Positions 18,289 to 27,439 of a DNA stretch of 64,000 bases are shown in pieces. Within the stretch, counting starts at the first letter, position 1, and every line of letters begins with the position of its first letter. The position numbers were made by a program, and so were the translations under genes. The notes below the pieces were generated by a model, which was not told where the DNA came from, made no database searches, and saw nothing but the letters and a program-made list of their open reading frames with translations. Source of the DNA: Helicobacter sp. 11-8110 (lineage in GTDB: Bacteria; Campylobacterota; Campylobacteria; Campylobacterales; Helicobacteraceae); contig NZ_NHYL01000001.1 of assembly GCF_003288905.1 (NCBI RefSeq), forward strand, positions 248,001 through 312,000, written 5' to 3'.

Positions 18289-19563
18289 CTAATCTAGCAA
18301 ATTAGGTAGCCACAAGGAAATTTCTGGAACATAAGTTGTCAAAATTAAACCAAATAGCAAAACACATAACCAAGGAATAATAGAAATTGTTACATCTTTT
18401 AGGCTTAAATTTGTCAATGAACTCGCCACAAAAAGATTCAAGCCAACAGGTGGCGTTAGCATACCAATCTCCATATTTACAATCATAATAATACCAAAAT
18501 GAATAGGATCAATTCCAAGCTGCAATGCAATTGGCAAAAGCAATGGCGTCATAATCATAACAACCGAGCTTGGCTCCATAAATTGCCCCATTATAAAGAG
18601 AATGAGATTAACTAGGATCAAAAACATCCACCAAGTCATATTCATATCCACTAAACTCTCAGCAATAATATGTGGTATCCTCTCACTTGTTAAGAAATGT
18701 GCAAAGACAACTGCAAAACCAATAATAAAGAAAATCATCGCTGTTGTGATGGCAGCATCCAAAAATACACCATATAGATCTTTAATTTTAATGTCTTTAT
18801 ACACAAAAATTGAGACAATAAAAGCATACACTGCGCTAATTCCTGCTGCTTCAGTGGCAGTAAAGATTCCTGCATAGATTCCGCCAATTACAACAAAAAC
18901 AATCAATAACGCCCAAAAAGCTTCTTTAAACTTCATCCATCGTTCTTTAAAGCTTGCTGGAGTTGTTGATTTAAATCCAAGTCGCTTAGCACCAATATAT
19001 GCATAAAGCATCATCGCTCCACCAATCATTAAACCAGGAATGACTCCCGCCATAAAAAGCTTTTCAATAGAAACTTCCGCTGTTACACCATAAACAATCA
19101 TTACAACAGAAGGTGGAATCAAAATCCCAAGACTACCCGCTGAAGTAATTGCGCCCACAGAATAGCTCTTAGGATATCCTGCTTCGTTTAGTGCAACAAA
19201 CATAACCGAACCAATTGCAACAACAGTAGCAGGAGAACTTCCACTTACAGCAGCAAAAATAATACAAGCCAAAATCGCACTCATAGGAAGCCCACCTGGC
19301 AAATGCCCCACGATGCTTTTTGCAAAATCAACAATTCTTTGTGCGGAACTTCCTTTACTCATCAAAGAACCCGCTAAAATAAACATTGGAATCGCCATTA
19401 ACGCTGGTTTTAAACCATTAAGCATAATCTCTGGAACTCCCATAATATCATAGGAACTAAATAAAATCATCGTGCATACCGCACTCACTCCCAAGGAAAT
19501 TGCAACAGGAACACCAAGCAACAACAATCCAAACAAAACAATTAGCAAAAATGCAACACTCAT
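18289..19563 (-). CDS. dctM: TRAP transporter large permease subunit DctM
   Basis: Large membrane subunit of a tripartite ATP-independent periplasmic transporter, which imports organic acids with sodium. 424 residues, the usual size, nearly all hydrophobic. Family segments are ISLGVSAVCTM, the PMFILAGSLMSKGSSAQRIVDFA stretch, VSGSSPATVVAIGSVM, SLGILIPPSVVMIVYGV, and EIGMLTPPVGLNLFVAS near the C-terminus. It follows dctQ by nine bases. The Pro-rich IPPS and TPPVG motifs are typical of the DctM core. Confidence 0.95.
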   Translation of the reverse strand: MSVAFLLIVLFGLLLLGVPVAISLGVSAVCTMILFSSYDIMGVPEIMLNGLKPALMAIPMFILAGSLMSKGSSAQRIVDFAKSIVGHLPGGLPMSAILACIIFAAVSGSSPATVVAIGSVMFVALNEAGYPKSYSVGAITSAGSLGILIPPSVVMIVYGVTAEVSIEKLFMAGVIPGLMIGGAMMLYAYIGAKRLGFKSTTPASFKERWMKFKEAFWALLIVFVVIGGIYAGIFTATEAAGISAVYAFIVSIFVYKDIKIKDLYGVFLDAAITTAMIFFIIGFAVVFAHFLTSERIPHIIAESLVDMNMTWWMFLILVNLILFIMGQFMEPSSVVMIMTPLLLPIALQLGIDPIHFGIIMIVNMEIGMLTPPVGLNLFVASSLTNLSLKDVTISIIPWLCVLLFGLILTTYVPEISLWLPNLLD

Positions 19564-19572
19564 AATCTCCCC

Positions 19573-20199
19573 TTAATCCTTAATCACCGAATCATGTATC
19601 ATTTCTTCTTCTGCATTTTTAACAACTTTATCAGCATCCATCCAAGAAACTTCATAAATTTTTTCTATACTGCGGTAAGTTGCCCCAAAAAATGCAATTG
19701 GCAAACAAAGAAGGAAAATCCATAAAGGGACATTATGAAGTGCCTCACTCATATAGCCTATTTCGTAATTCAACACGCAAACCATCAAACTTGCATAAAA
19801 CATAAATCCTAAAAAAATAGAATTCAAGATATGTGTCCCAAGAACACAAGCTTTTGCCCAAGATGGAGAGAATTTTTCAAGAAGCATTGTTACAGAAATA
19901 TGAACACCTTTTCTAAAGCCATAAGCTGCTCCAAAAAAAGCCGACCACAAAAAACAATATCGTGCCACTTCCTCTGCCCAAGTTAATGAGCCAATCTCCG
20001 GGAAAAACCCGGCGATATATCGCATAAATACATTAATTGCTGTAATCACAATTCCAATCACCATTCCACACACAGCAACATTTTTATTAATTCCTGCAAT
20101 AATTACATCTAAAATTGCAAAGAATTTGTTGATTTCAGGACTTTTGTGCGCATATAAAAACGGCTTTTGAATTATTAATAACAATCCTTTCAAATCCAA
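19573..20199 (-). CDS. dctQ: TRAP transporter small permease subunit DctQ
   Basis: Four-helix small membrane subunit that pairs with DctM. 208 residues, at the long end for DctQ. Helices are visible near AVCGMVIGIVITAINVFMRYIAGF, then the amphipathic LTWAEEVARYCFLWSAFFGAAYGFRKGVHISV region, which is the DctQ signature, then further hydrophobic spans. The acidic C-terminal tail (KNAEEEMIHDSVIKD) is cytoplasmic by inference. It lies four bases after dctP and just before dctM. Confidence 0.93.
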   Translation of the reverse strand: MDLKGLLLIIQKPFLYAHKSPEINKFFAILDVIIAGINKNVAVCGMVIGIVITAINVFMRYIAGFFPEIGSLTWAEEVARYCFLWSAFFGAAYGFRKGVHISVTMLLEKFSPSWAKACVLGTHILNSIFLGFMFYASLMVCVLNYEIGYMSEALHNVPLWIFLLCLPIAFFGATYRSIEKIYEVSWMDADKVVKNAEEEMIHDSVIKD

Positions 20200-20203
20200 C
20201 CCT

Positions 20204-21223
20204 TTATTTAGTATTAATTGTCTTTTCGATTAACTCTTGACTAACTAAATCATAAAACTTTGGATAAATTGCAACCATCACATCTTTCCATTGTTGCTTT
20301 TGATCTTCAGTAAGCTCAAAAATCTGCGTTCCTGTTTTATCATCTGCTTTAAGTTTATCTAAAAGCATCGCTTCTTCTTTTGCACTCTCTTCTCTTTCAT
20401 AAGCAGTCGCTTCTTTCATTGCTGCAACAAATTTCTCCTGTAAATCTTTTGGCAATTCATTCCAAAACTTCTCACTTGCAACTACCAAATAGCCTAAATA
20501 TCCGTGATTAGACATTGTAATAGAGCTTTGCACTTCATAAAATTTAGAATTATAAAGGTTTGAAAGCGGATTCTCAGCTGCATCAACAACACCAGTTTGC
20601 AATGCTGAATAAACTTCTCCAAAAGGTAAAACTTGTGGAATCCCTTTAACTGCTTTTGTTTGTTCCTCTAACACTTTAGAACTCATAATACGCATTTTTT
20701 GTCCTTCCACATCACTTGGCAAAACAATTGGCTTTTTATTAGTGCTAAATTGCTTAAACCCAGCATCCCAATAATCCAATGCCACATAACCCTTAGCAGT
20801 AACCACATCTTTTAGAATTTGCCCTACTTCTCCATCCATTACTTTATGTAAATGCTCTGTATCGCGAAAAATAAAAGGAATATCCCATAAATTAAACTCT
20901 TTAGCAAAAGGGGTAAATTTTGAAAAGCTAGGTGCAGCTAATTGCACATTATTACGCTTAAGTTCTTGAAAAACCTTGTCATCATCAACAAGTTGTGCTG
21001 ATGGGAATACATGCACCACGATGCGACCATCTGTCATTTCATTGACTCGTTTTGCAAAAAAATCCGCCGCCCTTCCCTTTGGGGTATTAGCACTCACAAC
21101 ATGAGCAAATTTAACCTCATACACTTTGTTTGGATCATCAGTGGCTACAGATTCTTTGTTGCCACCTCCACAACCTACCAAAGCAAATGTAGCAAATATT
21201 GAAGCTAAAATGATTTTCTTCAT
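20204..21223 (-). CDS. dctP: TRAP transporter substrate-binding lipoprotein DctP
   Basis: Periplasmic binding protein that captures the solute for DctQM. 339 residues. The lipobox FALVGC puts the lipidated Cys at residue 18, so it is probably membrane-anchored; many DctP proteins are free. Family motifs are KFAHVVSANTPKGRAADFFAKRV, VFPSAQLVDDDKVFQEL, GQKMRIM with R178 in the position that usually binds a substrate carboxylate, and FGEVYSALQTGVVDAAENP (about 201-219). A carboxylate substrate is therefore likely, but which one cannot be told. First gene of dctPQM-ccdA-pseH-formyltransferase. Confidence 0.95.
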   Translation of the reverse strand: MKKIILASIFATFALVGCGGGNKESVATDDPNKVYEVKFAHVVSANTPKGRAADFFAKRVNEMTDGRIVVHVFPSAQLVDDDKVFQELKRNNVQLAAPSFSKFTPFAKEFNLWDIPFIFRDTEHLHKVMDGEVGQILKDVVTAKGYVALDYWDAGFKQFSTNKKPIVLPSDVEGQKMRIMSSKVLEEQTKAVKGIPQVLPFGEVYSALQTGVVDAAENPLSNLYNSKFYEVQSSITMSNHGYLGYLVVASEKFWNELPKDLQEKFVAAMKEATAYEREESAKEEAMLLDKLKADDKTGTQIFELTEDQKQQWKDVMVAIYPKFYDLVSQELIEKTINTK

Positions 21224-21257
21224 TAATCTCTCCTTTTGGAAAATAAAAATATAAAAA

Positions 21258-21288
21258 CTTACACTTAAGCGTAAGATTTCATATTTTA
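21258..21288 (-). promoter_or_regulatory. Candidate promoter and operator of the dctPQM operon
   Basis: CTTACACTTAAGCGTAAG (21258-21275) is an 18-base palindrome with one mismatched pair. On the minus strand it lies immediately downstream of TAAAAT (21288-21283), a plausible -10 box, so it would cover the first transcribed bases about 35 bases before dctP. That position suits a repressor that senses the transported acid. The -10 assignment is weak because the region is AT-rich; the palindrome is a direct observation. Confidence 0.5.
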
Positions 21289-21387
21289 CAGAGTTTTGCT
21301 AAAAGTATAGTTTATTTTTGTTTCTTTATTTGAAATCCTAATTTTAAGGCTATAAAAATTACTTTTTGAAACAAAGTATTTAATTTA

Positions 21388-21909
21388 TTATGATTTATAA
21401 TTTGCAATCGCCTTATCCAAAATCGCCTTAGCACTCTCCAAATCGCAATACTCTTTAACTTTTACCCATTTATTTGGCTCTAGCATCTTGTAAGTTTCGA
21501 AGAAATTTTTGATTCTATCAAGTGTAATTTTTGGCAAATCTTCTAGTGATTTAATATTGTCATACCTTGGATCAATCTTTGAAACTGGCACAGCAATCAA
21601 TTTCTCATCTATTCCACTTTCATCTTCCATAATCAAAACACCAATTAATCTCGCCTTAATCACACTTCCTGCTTGTAAAGGATATTCATTGATTACCAGC
21701 ACATCAGCAGGATCACCATCATCACTCAAGGTATTTGGCACAAACCCATAATTAGCAGGATAAAACATCGCACTATACATCACTCTATCAACAACAACTG
21801 CGCCACTCTCTTTGTCAATTTCATACTTTATATTGCTTCCATAAGGAATCTCAATTACAACATTTAATTTATCCGGATTACTTCCTACTTCAATTTTGCT
21901 TAAGTTCAT
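21388..21909 (-). CDS. ppa: Inorganic pyrophosphatase (family I)
   Basis: Soluble Mg-dependent enzyme hydrolysing pyrophosphate released by biosynthesis. 173 residues, normal for the bacterial hexameric type. Active-site features are EIPYGSNIKYEID, RVMYSAMFYPANYGFVPNT and the Asp cluster DDGDPADV at 63-70, then KDLPKI-type sequence (LEDLPKITLDRIKNFFETYK). It is the last gene of an aspS-adk-ppa run, ten bases after adk. Confidence 0.97.
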   Translation of the reverse strand: MNLSKIEVGSNPDKLNVVIEIPYGSNIKYEIDKESGAVVVDRVMYSAMFYPANYGFVPNTLSDDGDPADVLVINEYPLQAGSVIKARLIGVLIMEDESGIDEKLIAVPVSKIDPRYDNIKSLEDLPKITLDRIKNFFETYKMLEPNKWVKVKEYCDLESAKAILDKAIANYKS

Positions 21910-21919
21910 ATTTTCTCCT

Positions 21920-22492
21920 TTAGATTTTACTTTTAATAAAGCTTTCCATTTCGCTTACAATTTCTTCAATGGTTCTTTCCCCATTAATTTTATGCAAAAT
22001 GCCCTTGCTTGTATAAAATTTCTGAATCTCCGCCAAAGGTTCTAAATATACTTTCATTCTATTATTAAACACTTCGACATTATCATCTGCGCCCCTAGCA
22101 CGCCCTAGCACTCTATCACAAGCAACTTTTTCACTCACCTCAACTTCAATCACACTCTCCAAAATGATTTCTTCCTTTTGTGCTAGAATCTTATCTAGCT
22201 CTTGCATTTGCTCCACGCTTCTAGGATAACCATCAATAATTACAACATTTTTAGGAGCATTAGAAATCGCATCAACAATGGTTTTAACTACAATATCCAA
22301 AGGAACAAGATTTCCCCTACTTGTAAAGCTATCAATCAGCTTCCCTAGCTCACTCCCACTTGCCACTTCAGCGCGTAGTAATTCACCTGTAGAATAATGC
22401 ACCATAGAATCGCTATTGTTTTTACTAATAATCTCTGCATCTGTGGTCTTACCGCTTCCTGGCGCACCAATCACCAAAAATAACTTCTTCAT
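21920..22492 (-). CDS. adk: Adenylate kinase
   Basis: Interconverts ATP, ADP and AMP. 190 residues, a short-LID form common in this phylum. The P-loop GAPGSGKTT is at residues 8-16. DGYPRS in the AMP-binding/CORE region and [14 protein letters not shown] at the start of the reduced LID are visible. No zinc-finger cysteines are present in the LID. It sits between aspS and ppa. Confidence 0.96.
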   Translation of the reverse strand: MKKLFLVIGAPGSGKTTDAEIISKNNSDSMVHYSTGELLRAEVASGSELGKLIDSFTSRGNLVPLDIVVKTIVDAISNAPKNVVIIDGYPRSVEQMQELDKILAQKEEIILESVIEVEVSEKVACDRVLGRARGADDNVEVFNNRMKVYLEPLAEIQKFYTSKGILHKINGERTIEEIVSEMESFIKSKI

Positions 22493-22501
22493 AAATTCTC
22501 C

Positions 22502-24253
22502 TTATTTTTTTGTTTCTCTTACTCTAATGTGTAATTCTCTTAATTGTTCTTCATTAGCAGGACTTGGAGCTTCTGTAAGCGGACAAGTCGCTTTTTGAGT
22601 TTTAGGGAATGCAATAACATCTCGGATAGAATGCGCTTTGCAAAGCAACATAATAATTCTATCCAAACCAAAGGCAATTCCTCCATGTGGTGGCGCCCCG
22701 AATTGTAACGCTTCAAGTAAAAAGCTAAACTTATCTTGCGCTTCTTCTTGGCTGATTCCTAAAAGTTCAAATACCTTGCTTTGAATCTCTTGCTTATGAA
22801 TTCTAATACTTCCACCACCAATTTCAAATCCATTTAACACTACATCATACGCCACAGAATTAATCTCTTCAATATCTTGCACTTCTAGATTCTTTGGCAT
22901 TGTAAAGGGGTGGTGCAATGCAGAAATACTGCCATCATCATTGCCTTCAAACATAGGAAAATCTACAACCCAAAGGAATTGATAAACACTCTCATCAATC
23001 ATTCCCATATCACTAGCAATTTTTTGGCGCAAACGACCCATATAATCCCAAACGATTTTTTTAGCCCCAGCGCCAAAGAAAATAATATCGCCAACACTAG
23101 CGCCAACACGCTCCAATAAAACTTTAAGATTCTCTTCCTTGATGAACTTAACTAAAGGTCCTTTGATCCCATCTTCTTTGATTTGCAAATACGCCAAGCC
23201 TTTTGCTCCAAACTTTCTCACAAACTCTTCAGCTTCACCTAGAGTTTTGCGGCTAAAGAAATTATCTCCACCTTTAACACAAAGTGCTTTAAAGCGATTT
23301 TTCTTGGAATCTTTAGCAATGGAGGCAAAAATTTCATTACTTGAATCAACAAACAAATCCCCCACTTCAACAAGTGGTAATTCATAGCGTAAATCAGGCT
23401 TATCACTACCATACTTCTCCATAACTTCATTATAAGCATGGTGCGGAAAGGGCGTTTGAATAGTAATACCACAAGCTGCAAAAATAGATTTTAAAACTTC
23501 CTCTGCCACCCCTATCACATCTTTTTGCTCACAAAAACTCATTTCAATATCAATTTGTGTAAATTCAGGTTGTCTATCTAGTCTTAAATCTTCATCTCTA
23601 AAACATTTTGCAATTTGAAAATATTTATCAAATCCACTCACCATTAAAAGTTGCTTAAAAAGTTGCGGACTTTGCGGTAATGCATAAAATTCTCCATGAT
23701 GCACACGACTTGGCACGAGATAATCTCTTGCGCCCTCTGGAGTAGCTTTAGTTAAAATCGGAGTTTCAATCTCTAAAAACCCCAGATGACTTAGAGTATT
23801 TCTCACGGCTTGAGCGACCTTGCTTCTTGTGATAAATATCTCTTGTAAGCGGGGATTACGCAAATCCAAATAACGATACTTTAATCTTACATCTTCTCCC
23901 ACACTCTCATCACCCACAGCAATAGGCGGAGTTAAGCTTTTGTTTTCAATGGTTAATTCATCAATCAAAACTTCAATTTTACCGGTTTTAAGTCTTGGAT
24001 TCTCTAAGCCCTCTCCTCTCTTTCTTACCTTGCCTTTTGCAACTAGCACATACTCATCTCGCACTTCACTAGCGATTTTGTGAGCTTGCTGTGAATCTTT
24101 TGGATCAAAAACAAGCTGCACTATTCCACTTCTATCGCGCAAATCAATAAAAATAATTCCGCCGTGATCTCTATAAGTATTACACCAACCGCATAAAGTT
24201 ACTTCCCTACCAATATCTTTTTCATCTAAATCTGTGCAATAATGGCTTCTCAA
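22502..24253 (-). CDS. aspS: Aspartyl-tRNA synthetase AspS
   Basis: Class II synthetase charging tRNA-Asp. In Helicobacter and relatives the enzyme is usually non-discriminating and also charges tRNA-Asn for later amidation; I infer this for the present protein. 583 residues, the long bacterial type. The N-terminal OB anticodon domain covers about 1-100 ([24 protein letters not shown] split by strands), motif 2 lies at about 217-233 ([16 protein letters not shown]) and motif 3 near 520-530 ([11 protein letters not shown]). TTG 24253 is preceded by AGGAGT at a good distance, and the N-terminus MRSHYC fits the family. Confidence 0.96.
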   Translation of the reverse strand: MRSHYCTDLDEKDIGREVTLCGWCNTYRDHGGIIFIDLRDRSGIVQLVFDPKDSQQAHKIASEVRDEYVLVAKGKVRKRGEGLENPRLKTGKIEVLIDELTIENKSLTPPIAVGDESVGEDVRLKYRYLDLRNPRLQEIFITRSKVAQAVRNTLSHLGFLEIETPILTKATPEGARDYLVPSRVHHGEFYALPQSPQLFKQLLMVSGFDKYFQIAKCFRDEDLRLDRQPEFTQIDIEMSFCEQKDVIGVAEEVLKSIFAACGITIQTPFPHHAYNEVMEKYGSDKPDLRYELPLVEVGDLFVDSSNEIFASIAKDSKKNRFKALCVKGGDNFFSRKTLGEAEEFVRKFGAKGLAYLQIKEDGIKGPLVKFIKEENLKVLLERVGASVGDIIFFGAGAKKIVWDYMGRLRQKIASDMGMIDESVYQFLWVVDFPMFEGNDDGSISALHHPFTMPKNLEVQDIEEINSVAYDVVLNGFEIGGGSIRIHKQEIQSKVFELLGISQEEAQDKFSFLLEALQFGAPPHGGIAFGLDRIIMLLCKAHSIRDVIAFPKTQKATCPLTEAPSPANEEQLRELHIRVRETKK

Positions 24254-24310
24254 AACGCTTACTCCTAAATTTTATTGTTACCAAAAAGTGGATTCTATCA
24301 AAAAAGTTAT

Positions 24311-24319
24311 AATATAACA
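24311..24319 (-). promoter_or_regulatory. Extended -10 promoter for aspS-adk-ppa
   Basis: On the minus strand these bases read TGTTATATT, an extended -10 (TGnTATAnT-like), about 58 bases before the aspS start. They sit inside the palindrome GTTATAATATAAC (24306-24318), so the plus strand also carries TATAAT here. This is a prediction from motif and position only. Confidence 0.4.
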
Positions 24320-24387
24320 TTTAAAAGAATTAAATTTAATTTTATAGCCACTATCTCTTGATATTTGTCGCTCTTTTAGGCAAAAAA

Positions 24388-24404
24388 GGAATAATTTTTG
24401 CTTT
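24388..24404 (+). promoter_or_regulatory. Sigma54 (RpoN) promoter for flgL
   Basis: GGAAT at 24388-24392, four bases, then TTTGCTTT at 24397-24404. The GG and GC dinucleotides are exactly twelve bases apart, as RpoN requires, and GGAAC-N4-TTTGCTT is the form I recall for Campylobacter and Helicobacter. Transcription would begin about 12 bases downstream, leaving a leader of roughly 30 bases. Middle flagellar genes, including hook-associated proteins, are normally RpoN-FlgR controlled in this group. Confidence 0.75.
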
Positions 24405-24445
24405 AGATCTTCAAAGTTTTAAAAACCTAATTTTAAGGAATGCTA

Positions 24446-27088
24446 ATGAGAATAGGGACGAACTCTAGCTATACAATGTTACAATATTATCAAGGAAAAA
24501 CACAAAATAGCTTAAATGGAATCTTAGCCCAAATGAATGGCTTAAAGATTCAATATGGCTATCAAGATAGTAGTATTTTTAATAAAACACTTGAACTAGA
24601 CTACAACCTTACAACTTTAACCCAAAGCAAAGAACTTGCTAATAATGCACTTACTTTTACTCGACACACCGATACTGCCTTGAGTGAATTAGTCAAAAAT
24701 ATGGATAATTTCAAAAGCAAACTTGTCCAAGGAGCCAATGATATCCATAGCGAAACTTCACGCCTAGCTATTGCTCAAGATCTACAATCCCTTCGCAATC
24801 ACTTTTTATCCATTGCTAATACCTCCATTGGTGGAGAATTTATCTTTGCAGGAACCGCAACAACTTCTAAGCCATTTAATAGCGATGGAAGCTATAATGG
24901 AAACAATGCAACACTTAATGCACTTCTTAGTTCTAGCAACTCTGTAGCTTATAATATAACGGGTTATGAGTTATTTTTCGGTTCTGATAATGATACTAAT
25001 CGAATCATTTCAACTAATGTCCCCAAATTCAACCAAAGCGCTCTAAACCCTCAAATTATGGATCCAAATCACCCAACCGGAAATAGCGAAGAAGTTTATA
25101 TTACCGCTGAAGATACCTTGCGCGATTTAGTGGGCGATAATGATTCTGATACTAACAACAATGATCCAGAAGTTTTTTATATTACAGGTCGCAGACCAGA
25201 TGGGACAGCCTTTAAATCAAAATTTGAGATGGAAGTGGCTTACAACGATGAAGATCAAGCTGTCAAAGTGCAAGATCTACTTGATAGAATCGGAAAAGAA
25301 TTTGGTAACACAGAAACTAGTCAATCTGTAGAAGTTACTCTTAATGAATGGGGAGAAATTGAAATAAAAGATCTCACAGGAGGGCGATCTAATATTGAAT
25401 TTTATATGGTATCAAGTAGCTATCAAGATCCAAACAATCGACCTCCAATTAACCCAAATGGCGATGGAGTAGGCACGGCAGATATTGATACACTCTTAAA
25501 TAGCGGAGCAAAGGTAAATACCTATGTTCAGAGTCCTTATTTGGGTAGTTTTTCAAATTCTCAAATCACTTCTGTTGAAGACTACAATGATCATAGACTT
25601 CACACGATTCCAACCACTTTTAGGAATCACAACAACGAGATTGCAAAAACTTCAACTTTGCTAACAGATATTTTTCCTAATGGCGTTACACAACTTGATT
25701 TAAGAGGAATCTCCGCCAATGATGCAGACAAAAATCCAACCAACAATAACTTAAATTCTACTTTTAATATCACTCCAACTTCCACTGTGCAAGATTTAAT
25801 GGATTCTATCAAAACAATGTATAACAATCAACAAGGTGCCAATGTTGAAGTGCAATTTAGCAATGGAAAAATTACTATTATTGACAATAATGTTTCCCAA
25901 AAAACTCCACCCGATCAATCTCAAGATAATCTACCTTTCACAGGAGAAAGCTCCCTAAGCTTAACCATTACTGCTCAAAATGCAGGGGGTCGTGTCAATG
26001 GATTCCGCAATGATTATAGCGTGGAATACGATAGAGTAGGTTTTAGTAAAGAAGGTTCTACTCTAACTTCCAATGTCTCACAAATTGTTCGCGATACCAA
26101 TGAATATGCCACAATGAGCACAAAACTCTCAGAAGTTTCAGGAGTTGGACTTAATGGGCACACTTATAACTTTGAAGTCAAAGATGTCAATGGAACTCCA
26201 ATTAGCGGTAGAATAGAGTTTAGAGATGCAGGAAGTGTGATGATTATTGATTCTCCTGCCACAATTAATGGGGTGGATATTGATGGAATTGAAATCCCTA
26301 TCTTAAATCCCAATGGAAATCCACCCCAAGTCGCAGGTGATCCAACTCCTGCTGATGAAGTTACCTACCAACAATTAGCCGATACTTTAGGTATCGTAAT
26401 GAATTTATCCAATTCAAGCCAAGCAGATTTGCAAAATATCTTTGTTCAAGGTGGTGCAGACTTCAACGATCCAGATGTCAAGCTTTCTTATGAAACACTC
26501 ATTAGCAATGCTAAAAATAATGTCTCCATTAGCCTTGATTCAAGCGGACAAATGCAGCTCAAAGATCTTAATAATTCTCCTACAAGAATGGAATTTATGT
26601 TTTATGATAACCAAAGTAGCAACTTTGCTCTTGATGCTAATGGCAGAGTAAATACAACAGGACACCCTGCACTAACTTTCCAAGCCAATAATGCCATTAT
26701 TGCTGATGATCCACATGTGGATTTTTTCAAACAAATCGACACAATCATTCAAGCACTAGAAGATGGCACTTATAGACCTGGAGGTAGCAATGAGTATGAT
26801 GATAGTATGCGAAATCCTGGTATCCAAAACGCACTTTTAGTGTTTGATCATCTAGCCGATCATGTCAATAAAGTACACACTAAAAATGGGGCACAAGGCA
26901 ATTCATTTAAATACTCTATTGAACGCACTGAATCACTTATCGTGCAAGTTAAAACCTTACGTTCTGAAACAATTGACACTGATTTTGCAGAAGCATATTT
27001 GCAATTTTCTACTCTATCTTTAAACTATCAAGCAATGCTCTCTTCTATCGGAAAGATCTCGCAACTCTCGCTAGTAAATTACATATGA
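24446..27088 (+). CDS. flgL: Flagellar hook-filament junction protein FlgL (HAP3)
   Basis: Joins the hook (through FlgK) to the flagellin filament. About 880 residues, far longer than enteric FlgL (about 317) but close to what I recall for Helicobacter. Flagellin-like coiled-coil ends are visible: MRIGTNSSYTMLQYYQG to about residue 150 (GGEFIFAGT is a typical FlgL motif), and the last hundred residues with SETIDTDFAEAYLQFSTLSLNYQAML. The large middle region is Asn/Asp-rich with repeated beta-type segments and will be surface-exposed. ATG 24446 is chosen over ATG 24440 because AAGGA (24435-24439) is spaced six bases from it. Confidence 0.93.
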   Translation: MRIGTNSSYTMLQYYQGKTQNSLNGILAQMNGLKIQYGYQDSSIFNKTLELDYNLTTLTQSKELANNALTFTRHTDTALSELVKNMDNFKSKLVQGANDIHSETSRLAIAQDLQSLRNHFLSIANTSIGGEFIFAGTATTSKPFNSDGSYNGNNATLNALLSSSNSVAYNITGYELFFGSDNDTNRIISTNVPKFNQSALNPQIMDPNHPTGNSEEVYITAEDTLRDLVGDNDSDTNNNDPEVFYITGRRPDGTAFKSKFEMEVAYNDEDQAVKVQDLLDRIGKEFGNTETSQSVEVTLNEWGEIEIKDLTGGRSNIEFYMVSSSYQDPNNRPPINPNGDGVGTADIDTLLNSGAKVNTYVQSPYLGSFSNSQITSVEDYNDHRLHTIPTTFRNHNNEIAKTSTLLTDIFPNGVTQLDLRGISANDADKNPTNNNLNSTFNITPTSTVQDLMDSIKTMYNNQQGANVEVQFSNGKITIIDNNVSQKTPPDQSQDNLPFTGESSLSLTITAQNAGGRVNGFRNDYSVEYDRVGFSKEGSTLTSNVSQIVRDTNEYATMSTKLSEVSGVGLNGHTYNFEVKDVNGTPISGRIEFRDAGSVMIIDSPATINGVDIDGIEIPILNPNGNPPQVAGDPTPADEVTYQQLADTLGIVMNLSNSSQADLQNIFVQGGADFNDPDVKLSYETLISNAKNNVSISLDSSGQMQLKDLNNSPTRMEFMFYDNQSSNFALDANGRVNTTGHPALTFQANNAIIADDPHVDFFKQIDTIIQALEDGTYRPGGSNEYDDSMRNPGIQNALLVFDHLADHVNKVHTKNGAQGNSFKYSIERTESLIVQVKTLRSETIDTDFAEAYLQFSTLSLNYQAMLSSIGKISQLSLVNYI

Positions 27089-27105
27089 CAAGCTTTTAAA
27101 GCTTG
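27089..27105 (+). terminator. Hairpin after flgL
   Basis: CAAGCTTT and AAAGCTTG are inverted around a single base, giving a practical six-base-pair stem with a five-base loop, one base after the flgL stop. A GGCATTTTA tail follows; it is not a strong T run. Confidence 0.45.
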
Positions 27106-27433
27106 GCATTTTAGGATTGCTTTAATATCTTATTCTAAATAATGTTTTATAATTACTCTAAACCATTCTATTAAGTCATACAAACTTTGACCACAAAATA
27201 CAACATACAAAGCCTTAAAATCCTTAAAAAATCGTAAATTTACCATTTCTCAAGTAATTAATTTCTCAATGTTTTTTTAACATCGTTAATCTAAATAAAC
27301 TCAAAAAAAAAGATAACTATAAATTTACCAAATAATCAAGCTATAAAATCAAGCTATAAAATCAAGTATAACCCATTAATAAACAATTAATATTTCGCAC
27401 ACTAGAATCATACTGTATCTGAATATTAAAGGA
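27106..27433 (+). other. AT-rich intergenic region upstream of the cytochrome/reductase pair
   Basis: No open frame of note, no RNA gene recognised. It contains a nine-A run (27303-27311), the 13-base direct repeats at 27334-27371 and, near the end, TGTATCTGAAT-type sequence that could serve as a -10 region. Its size suggests regulated transcription of the genes downstream. Confidence 0.6.
27334..27371 (+). repeat. Three tandem 13-base direct repeats, AATCAAGCTATAA
   Basis: Two perfect copies (27334-27346, 27347-27359) and a third missing one base (27360-27371) stand about 70 bases before the cytochrome ATG. Spacing close to a helical turn and a quarter, directly upstream of an anaerobic-type reductase operon, suggests a binding array for a response regulator. 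As I recall, RacR controls the equivalent genes in C. jejuni, but I cannot confirm that its site looks like this. Confidence 0.55.
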
Positions 27434-27439
27434 TTGGTG

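Noticed and set aside
18602-18877. 91-residue plus-strand frame inside dctM
   Set aside because: Opposite a membrane protein gene, where hydrophobic codons leave an open antisense frame; no supporting signal.
24306-24318. Palindrome GTTATAATATAAC as an operator between aspS and flgL
   Set aside because: Pure AT palindromes of this size arise readily around -10 boxes; explained by the aspS promoter.
27303-27311. Nine-A tract in the flgL/cytochrome gap as a phase-variable promoter spacer
   Set aside because: More than 120 bases from the cytochrome start with no promoter elements placed around it.
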